A DNA stretch of 18,841 nt from JBMCLJ01 sp048615375 (GTDB taxonomy: Bacteria > Patescibacteriota > Dojkabacteria > JAOAGR01), in contig JBMCLJ010000018.1 in assembly GCA_048615375.1 (NCBI GenBank), positions 1 through 18,841 on the forward strand, written 5' to 3'. Of this stretch, positions 14,372-18,841 are shown in pieces. The stretch's first letter is position 1, and every line of letters begins with the position of its first letter. The position numbers were made by a program, and so were the translations under genes. The notes under the pieces are model-generated. The model was not told the origin of the DNA and did no database searches. It saw nothing but the letters and a program-made list of their open reading frames with translations.

Positions 14372-14875
14372 ATGTTTTTAGTTGACTCAAACATATTAAT
14401 ACTACTTTTTTAATATAGTGCAATAGAGTCTAAAGAGTACTTACAACATGTATACAATACTAATGACATTTTCATTGTATTAGAATCGATTAAAACACTG
14501 AGTAACTCTGATCTTTTCATTCCCATGTACATTTTAGTAGAAACAGAGCTGGTATTGAGAGACAGAATTATCATGCGTATGATAGAACATTCTCCGAGCG
14601 CTAGTTCAATAAGTAACCTCAAAACCCTGTATCAAAATAAAGTGAAAATATTTATAGAAAGAATTCCCACTTCTTTCTCCATCCACTACCCTACGGACGA
14701 CGTTATGAGTAATGGAGTACAGTATTATTCCAGGTTTTTTTCTAAGAACTCTCTTCCAGACAGCTTACTTCTTGCAGATGCTCAGGCAAATAGCATGACA
14801 ATTATCTCTATCGACAAAAAGCTTTGTGCTACAGCAAAATTGCTTGACTTACCAATTTTCCCAGGCTCTCAATAA
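14372..14875 (+). pseudogene. VapC-like PIN-domain toxin, interrupted by an in-frame TAA
   Basis: The frame opens with MFLVDSNILILLF, the classic PIN N terminus with the first catalytic Asp (D5), then hits TAA at 14411-14413 right after a run of six T. The same frame continues without further stops to 14875: YSAIESKEYL..., then MYILVETELVLRD with the expected Glu, and LPDSLLLADAQANSMTIISIDKKL with the C-terminal acidic pair (D-x(4)-D...D). Conceptually 167 codons, a normal PIN toxin length. The toxin is an RNase that cleaves tRNA or mRNA when free. With the stop, only a 13-residue peptide or an N-terminally truncated fragment from the ATG at 14525 is made, without D5. The pair is probably inactive unless the TAA is a sequencing error or is read through. 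Confidence 0.75.
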
Positions 14876-14943
14876 CCCTTTTGGGACTTTTCAAGACATT
14901 TTATTATTACTACAATGTACTCCTTTACAGGGTACTCGTTTTT

Positions 14944-16272
14944 ATGCATAAAACAGATCTTACAACAGAAAAAGTGCTGCTTGAAAGGGCGCAACAAGGT
15001 GCAGAAGGATTTACTGAGCTGTACAACTACTACGTAAAGGATGTGTACCGTTTCAGCTACGCCATGTTACTGGATCAGGGAGAAGCGGAGGACGTCACAT
15101 CACAGGTATTTCTGGAATTTTATCGAAAGATTCAGGAAATAACCTGGCAGGGTGTGAGTCTGAAGAACTGGTTGTTCACAACGGCAAGATTCACTATCTA
15201 CCGTAAGTGGAAAAAACCAGCCACCTATGAATACAATGATGATCGACATACGGAAAATGAAGCGGAAATCAGCTTTACAGATGAAATACTGACAAAAGAC
15301 ATGCTTGAAATCGTAAAAAAAGAAATCGAAGCGATGAAACCGAAAGAACGGGAAGTTATCATTCTCCGCCTGTGGGAAGAGAACAGCTTTACCGACATTG
15401 CCACGATCCTGCAAAGTACCGAATCAGCTGTTAAAAAGCGATTCTATAGAAGCATTGAAAAGCTGAGAGCACAACTGAAAGAAAAGGGACACAGAAACTT
15501 ATGCGCGTTGCCGATTCTTTTCACATCAATACGCGAAGTACCATTACAGCTCGCGTACCATGTACCAACAAGTCTGACAGGCACACACAACATAAACAAA
15601 ATAGTACATAATCAAACACCAAAACAACCAACCATGATAAAACAATTTATAACAACAAACGCTTTACCTGTCATTATCGCAGGAGGAGTAGTAATTACAG
15701 GAGTAGTCGGAGGAGTAACTTTATACCAGGCTAATAAGTCAGATGGGGATAGTAGCGATACATCCGCAGATACAACAACAATGGCACCAACCCCTGAACA
15801 AACTCAGGCAACGTCGACCCCAACTCAGGAGCCAACTTCAACCGTAACAGAATCAACCATAAACACTACAGTATCACCTTCTCAGGTACAAAATTTAACC
15901 AAAACATGCAATGCTCCTCAAATAGGGGTCACTTTCCAGATCCCTGAAAACTGGATCTGCGATAATACTGATGAACTTTTGGCAGAAAATGAGAACGTCC
16001 GTATACTAGTCTCTCAAGGAGGCAGAGGAGCAGGGTGTAGCGATATACCAGAAGCAGAAAGCAACTGCGAATATGTAGACTTTTATAAGAGAGACAACCT
16101 TGAAATTAACGCGATCTATCAGAACGATAAGCTTAACGAAATGATTGGAGTTCTGGACTTCGATAACTCAATTATAGTGTCAATAACAACAGTTGAATCA
16201 GGTAAAAGGGATTTAACTGAAGAAGAAAAGATAGTAGTAAAAGAAATTCTCGACACGATAAAAGTATCATAA
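14944..16272 (+). CDS. ECF sigma factor fused to TM helix and extracytoplasmic domain
   Basis: Numbered from the ATG at 14944 (442 residues). Sigma region 2 spans about 14-92 (FTELYNYYVKDVYRFSYAML, then DVTSQVFLEFYRKI and WLFTTARFTIYRKW). Region 4 with its helix-turn-helix spans about 122-178 (MKPKEREVIILRLWEENSFT, then DIATILQSTESAVKKRFYRS). A linker follows (180-238), then one TM helix (about 240-262, ALPVIIAGGVVITGVVGGV) and a Thr/Ser/Pro-rich stretch (about 265-315). It ends in a small outer domain (about 320-442) with four Cys (TCNAP, WICDN, GAGCSD, SNCEY) that could form disulfides. The sigma part stays inside while the tail is outside. This suggests a one-protein sense-and-transcribe switch in place of a separate anti-sigma factor. 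The open frame extends back to a TTG at 14881, but the ATG gives a normal sigma N terminus. Confidence 0.85.
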   Translation: MHKTDLTTEKVLLERAQQGAEGFTELYNYYVKDVYRFSYAMLLDQGEAEDVTSQVFLEFYRKIQEITWQGVSLKNWLFTTARFTIYRKWKKPATYEYNDDRHTENEAEISFTDEILTKDMLEIVKKEIEAMKPKEREVIILRLWEENSFTDIATILQSTESAVKKRFYRSIEKLRAQLKEKGHRNLCALPILFTSIREVPLQLAYHVPTSLTGTHNINKIVHNQTPKQPTMIKQFITTNALPVIIAGGVVITGVVGGVTLYQANKSDGDSSDTSADTTTMAPTPEQTQATSTPTQEPTSTVTESTINTTVSPSQVQNLTKTCNAPQIGVTFQIPENWICDNTDELLAENENVRILVSQGGRGAGCSDIPEAESNCEYVDFYKRDNLEINAIYQNDKLNEMIGVLDFDNSIIVSITTVESGKRDLTEEEKIVVKEILDTIKVS

Positions 16273-16356
16273 GTTAAAACTAAGAACAAATATAGCCTCA
16301 GAGCATTCTCCTTAAACGCAAGGAAGACCCTTGACAACAATTATGGTCCCGCAGAA

Positions 16357-16374
16357 CTTGCCCCACGGGGCAAG
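16357..16374. repeat. Perfect 18-base palindrome
   Basis: CTTGCCCC-AC-GGGGCAAG lies in the 275-base gap after the sigma gene. As RNA it forms a stable 7-bp hairpin. It has no T-tract, so it is not a simple terminator; a regulator site is possible. TTACTT/AAGTAA (16413-16428) nearby is a second small hairpin. Confidence 0.5.
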
Positions 16375-16442
16375 ACAATGTAAGAACCAGTCTTAAAAAT
16401 ATTGGATCATTTTTACTTTTTTAAGTAAGAATAACCCCAAGG

Positions 16443-16469
16443 CATGCTTTATTCTAGCATGTTTTTTTT
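16443..16469 (+). terminator. Intrinsic terminator before the DUF5658 gene
   Basis: CATGCT (16443-16448), a 7-base loop, AGCATG (16456-16461) and eight T. It is the first terminator downstream of the sigma-factor gene. Confidence 0.7.
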
Positions 16470-16532
16470 AAATGTTGAGCTCCTGATTTTGCCCGTGTAA
16501 CAACCCTTGCCTCGACTTGCATTATAGTATTG

Positions 16533-16541
16533 TGCTATAAT
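16533..16541 (+). promoter_or_regulatory. Extended -10 promoter of the DUF5658 gene
   Basis: TGC-TATAAT, six bases before the ATG at 16548. Transcription would start at or within a base or two of the ATG. Confidence 0.65.
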
Positions 16542-16547
16542 ATACAC

Positions 16548-16874
16548 ATGTCCGCGCGGGAATACATCACAAACAAGCTCTACAAAAGGCACCAGTACAT
16601 ATTTATTCTCTCCAACGTTTTAGATCTCGCATTCACGCTTACAGTCCTTCATATCGGCTTTGTTGATGGGAACCCGATTATTAATTATTTTTCTGAGGCA
16701 TTTGGTCCTACCGGTGTCATCGCACTAAAAGCAAGTTCAATACTCTTCGTGCTGACTATTCTCCATCATGTCAGAATCCGACAGATCCGCAAAGCGCTTC
16801 ATGTGCTTCGTTTCTCAAATATTATTCTGATACTCGCCTCTGTGGGAAATGTGTATGTCCTCCAGGTGATCTAG
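16548..16874 (+). CDS. DUF5658-type small membrane protein
   Basis: From the ATG at 16548 the protein has 108 residues with three to four TM helices. The centre matches the DUF5658 pattern: a first helix with DLAFTLTVL, then a GNPIINYF motif, then a Gly/Lys-containing helix (GPTGVIALKASSILFVLTIL). Basic residues (HHVRIRQIRKALHVLR) lie in the next cytoplasmic loop. The function of the family is not known. An earlier in-frame ATG at 16530 lies inside the extended -10 region and would not be transcribed, so 16548 is chosen. Confidence 0.7.
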   Translation: MSAREYITNKLYKRHQYIFILSNVLDLAFTLTVLHIGFVDGNPIINYFSEAFGPTGVIALKASSILFVLTILHHVRIRQIRKALHVLRFSNIILILASVGNVYVLQVI

Positions 16875-16994
16875 TTTGTGGCTGAAAGATGAGAAGACAG
16901 GTAAGAGCATATAAACACGTAAAGTTGCAATCGATTATATATATTTTATATAATATAATCTCATACACCCGACTCATATTTTTAGTAAAGTATG

Positions 16995-17000
16995 TATAAT
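16995..17000 (+). promoter_or_regulatory. -10 box of the MscL gene
   Basis: TATAAT, eight bases before the ATG at 17009, in the context TATGTATAATGG that is shared with the PEGA gene. Just upstream (about 16930-16960) is a very AT-rich imperfect palindrome: GATTATAT with ATATAATC. Confidence 0.55.
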
Positions 17001-17008
17001 GGGCTCCA

Positions 17009-17710
17009 ATGGATCGAGAGGAACATAAATTGCAGCTGACTGGAATGGCACAAGATACTGTTAAAAAGAAAGAAAAATACACAGAGGAAGTAAGTGAGCA
17101 TGATCAAACGAAGGTTACAGAACTACCGAAAATTGAAATTAGCCAGCAGAATGGCCTGATAACAGTTACGTTTTCTCCTCAATTCCTTACTGAGACAGCG
17201 AATGTTATCGTACCGGAAACGCCTCCTGCCTCTGAATCGACTTCATCAGAGAGTACGAAAACTGATGAAGATACAGAAGATAAGCCCAAAAAAAAGAAAA
17301 GTAAAAAAGTAGCTGTCGAGGAAGAAGAAATAGTGAAAAGCGGTATTATCAAAGGCTTCTGGCAATTCATCAGTCGAAACTCCGTCATGGCACTGGCTGT
17401 GGGTCTGGTAATTGGTTCTTCCACACAGGAAACCGTGAAAATTATCAATGAAAACATGATTACTCCACTTATCAGTGTTGTCATAGGCCTTTTTTCAGAC
17501 AAAACATCATTAATCAGCTCTCTGCATTTTATTGTCCGTGGGCAGAAGTTCAACTATGGTCTGGTGATAGAAAATATGCTTAACTTTTTTATTACACTGT
17601 TTATTATTTATTTTGTTGTAAAAATCCTGCTTAAACGAAATGACCTCATTGAAGATCAGGATAAAGTGAAAGTCAAAAGCACAATGACTATTCGGGATTT
17701 GAATAGTTGA
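17009..17710 (+). CDS. mscL: Large-conductance mechanosensitive channel with N-terminal extension
   Basis: Residues about 113-210 match MscL. The amphipathic start and TM1 are IIKGFWQFISRNSVMALAVGLVIG (GFxxFxxRxxVxxLAVGxxIG). The periplasmic loop is about 150-182, with the FNYG motif at 181-184, and TM2 is NMLNFFITLFIIYFVVKILL. The channel opens under membrane tension to release solutes in osmotic downshock. The Asp usually found in NVVDLAVG is Ala here. Unusually, about 110 residues precede the channel: a polar/charged, probably disordered region with a strand-like patch (NGLITVTFSPQFL), a Ser/Thr/Glu-rich part and a Lys cluster (KPKKKKSKK, 92-100). The normal C-terminal helical bundle is short or missing. 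The start at 17009 follows the -10 box; the ATG at 17045 is an alternative. Confidence 0.85.
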   Translation: MDREEHKLQLTGMAQDTVKKKEKYTEEVSEHDQTKVTELPKIEISQQNGLITVTFSPQFLTETANVIVPETPPASESTSSESTKTDEDTEDKPKKKKSKKVAVEEEEIVKSGIIKGFWQFISRNSVMALAVGLVIGSSTQETVKIINENMITPLISVVIGLFSDKTSLISSLHFIVRGQKFNYGLVIENMLNFFITLFIIYFVVKILLKRNDLIEDQDKVKVKSTMTIRDLNS

Positions 17711-17717
17711 AATATTC

Positions 17718-17726
17718 TGCAATAAT
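17718..17726 (+). promoter_or_regulatory. Extended -10 promoter of the last membrane-protein gene
   Basis: TGC-AATAAT, five bases before the ATG at 17732. The whole element fits in the 21-base gap after the MscL stop. Confidence 0.45.
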
Positions 17727-17731
17727 ACCGC

Positions 17732-18655
17732 ATGAAACATGCCCGACACCCACTGTACGTATTTAGCATTCTCACGGGATCTGCGTTTTTACTATCTTCA
17801 ATTATTCTCGCTGTCTTCTTTCGCTCACCTCACTTTTACACGATGTTTGCATTCGGCTTCTGGCTTGTGCTGGACTGGATTGATTATAAACTCACTGGTT
17901 GGTCGCTTCTTGGATATTTCGCGAACAAAAAACATCGTGATATCTTTGTCGTCTTTTTTATACTCGCCACAATTTCTTGTTTCATAATCGATTATCTTTT
18001 TGGTGTTCGCCTTTACAAACTTTGGGAATGGCCCGCCTATGACCAGGTACACTTTATCCGCATGTACCTGGTAATGAATGTGACATTCATAATGGGCATG
18101 TACGAATTATACCGGGTTATACGGTGGACTGTTCGCCATGTCTTTCACAAAAAGCAGTTGTGGGCTATCCACCTGGCTCATCCGCTGGATATTTTTCTCT
18201 GGAAGGCAGCTCTGGTTACGGGAGTTACCTTGCTTGCTCTTCCGGTGTATCCCCTTATAACTGGCAATGACACACATATAGAATACGCACTTGGATTTTC
18301 ATTTTTCGGTATGTTCCTGATAGCGGATTCTCTCACATTTTTTCTGGGCGGAAAGACTATGTTTGGGGCAATTGCACGAATGGATAACGTTTTTTTCCTC
18401 AGTATACTCCTCACAATAATCCTTGGTGCCGGTACAACCGAAGTACTCAATCTATTCGCAGGTGAATGGATCTACACTCGCATGCCATTTGATACCATCA
18501 CTATCATGTCAATCCCCGTGTTTGTGTTCCTGGGCTGGATACCACTGATTTTCTCAAGTATCAGCTTAATCAAGCTGATCCGGAGACTGGATTATGTCAA
18601 AGATCATCACCTGCTTCACCTTGAAAATCTGAAGCAATTGAGAGTTTCCAGCTGA
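17732..18655 (+). CDS. Multi-pass membrane protein, unknown function
   Basis: This 307-residue, very hydrophobic protein has about eight predicted TM helices. It contains conserved-looking polar motifs within the membrane: FWLVLDWIDYKLTGWSLL (near 42-60), DYLFGVRLYKLWEWPAYD, DSLTFFLGGKTMFG and EVLNLFAGEWIYTRMPFD, followed by FVFLGWIPLI. The last pattern, an acidic/aromatic EW-Y-P stretch then P...GW, recalls lycopene-cyclase/CruF-like membrane enzymes. I cannot establish that relation by eye, so the gene is left unnamed. It ends in TGA. It follows MscL by 21 bases but appears to have its own -10. Confidence 0.7.
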   Translation: MKHARHPLYVFSILTGSAFLLSSIILAVFFRSPHFYTMFAFGFWLVLDWIDYKLTGWSLLGYFANKKHRDIFVVFFILATISCFIIDYLFGVRLYKLWEWPAYDQVHFIRMYLVMNVTFIMGMYELYRVIRWTVRHVFHKKQLWAIHLAHPLDIFLWKAALVTGVTLLALPVYPLITGNDTHIEYALGFSFFGMFLIADSLTFFLGGKTMFGAIARMDNVFFLSILLTIILGAGTTEVLNLFAGEWIYTRMPFDTITIMSIPVFVFLGWIPLIFSSISLIKLIRRLDYVKDHHLLHLENLKQLRVSS

Positions 18656-18723
18656 AGTTGTTGTAGTAATTCTGATATTGAACTTCACTGCCCGGACTCC
18701 GCCAAATGCATTGGGACTCATTT

Positions 18724-18749
18724 TTGCTATAATGAACTATTACTATAGT
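18724..18749 (+). promoter_or_regulatory. Promoter region of the last gene
   Basis: Two -10 candidates are present: TGC-TATAAT (18725-18733, extended form) and TATAGT (18744-18749), the latter five bases before the ATG at 18755. The first would give a leader of about 15 bases, the second a leaderless mRNA. Confidence 0.5.
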
Positions 18750-18754
18750 TTTAT

Positions 18755-18841
18755 ATGGCTTTATCGCTCAAACCTGAAGGGTTATTTGATGCTGGAGGTT
18801 TTGAAGTGACTAATTCTCTGCTTTCGTTTTTTATCATTGGA
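18755..18841 (+). CDS. atpB: Probable ATP synthase F0 subunit a, N-terminal fragment
   Basis: Only the first 29 codons are in the window: MALSLKPEGLFDAGGF, then EVTNSLLSFFIIG. The phrase F-x-G-GF-x-(I/V)-TNS-L(L/M) before the first TM helix is the usual N terminus of subunit a, the proton-channel subunit next to the c ring. It would normally start the F-type ATP synthase operon. The remainder lies beyond the window end, so this is a recognition from a short stretch. Confidence 0.55.
   Translation, partial: MALSLKPEGLFDAGGFEVTNSLLSFFIIG

Noticed and set aside
14881..14943. TTG-initiated N-terminal extension of the sigma factor
   Set aside because: The added residues are hydrophobic and Tyr-rich, unlike any sigma N terminus. 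The ATG at 14944 gives a normal region 2 start.

Overview
The window looks like chromosomal DNA of a small-genome bacterium with a Gram-positive-like surface. A sortase and a sortase-type surface protein sit in the same window, with a PEGA/propeller membrane protein, an ECF sigma factor fused to a membrane and outer domain, DUF5658 and MscL proteins, and the probable start of an ATP synthase operon. TGA is used as a stop (exonuclease, ABC permease, MscL, last membrane protein), so the code is standard. Many genes have a TATAAT-like -10 box only 5-9 bases before the start codon, which points to leaderless mRNAs. A member of the Candidate Phyla Radiation/Patescibacteria is my best guess from this gene mix, but no phylogenetic marker is complete enough here to prove it.

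Layout. 1-1880, minus strand: a PolB-like 3'-5' exonuclease, an FtsB/DivIC-like coiled-coil membrane protein and a small 4-TM protein. 1903-4698, minus: a terminator, an 891-residue surface protein with a nearly exact 294-bp internal duplication, and its promoter. 4985-9045, plus: initiator tRNA, PEGA/propeller protein, and an ABC-2 exporter (ATPase plus permease). 9265-11737, plus: a two-gene AT-richer cassette. 11750-12919: M20 metallopeptidase. 12974-13735, minus: sortase. 13871-13947: tRNA-Arg(CCT). 14106-14875: VapBC-type pair whose toxin is interrupted by an in-frame stop. 14944-16272: sigma factor with membrane and extracytoplasmic parts. 16548-18655: DUF5658 protein, MscL with a long N-terminal extension, and a multi-pass membrane protein. 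18755-end: start of probable atpB.

The most interesting part is 9265-11737. A transglutaminase-like cysteine protein and an ATP-grasp ligase each have their own promoter (both contain GATATTGACA) and their own copy of the same leader. Each leader encodes a 17-residue hydrophobic peptide (MKTMVSKVYILAFLRSQ and MNTGVSNVFIFILLISQ) ending at a TAG. That TAG is the first three bases of TAGCGGG, a strand that can pair with CCCGCTA in the terminator just before the gene. The helices around it show compensatory changes between the two copies. This looks like a previously undescribed leader-peptide-coupled transcription attenuator controlling a putative peptide-modifying or peptide-ligating pair.
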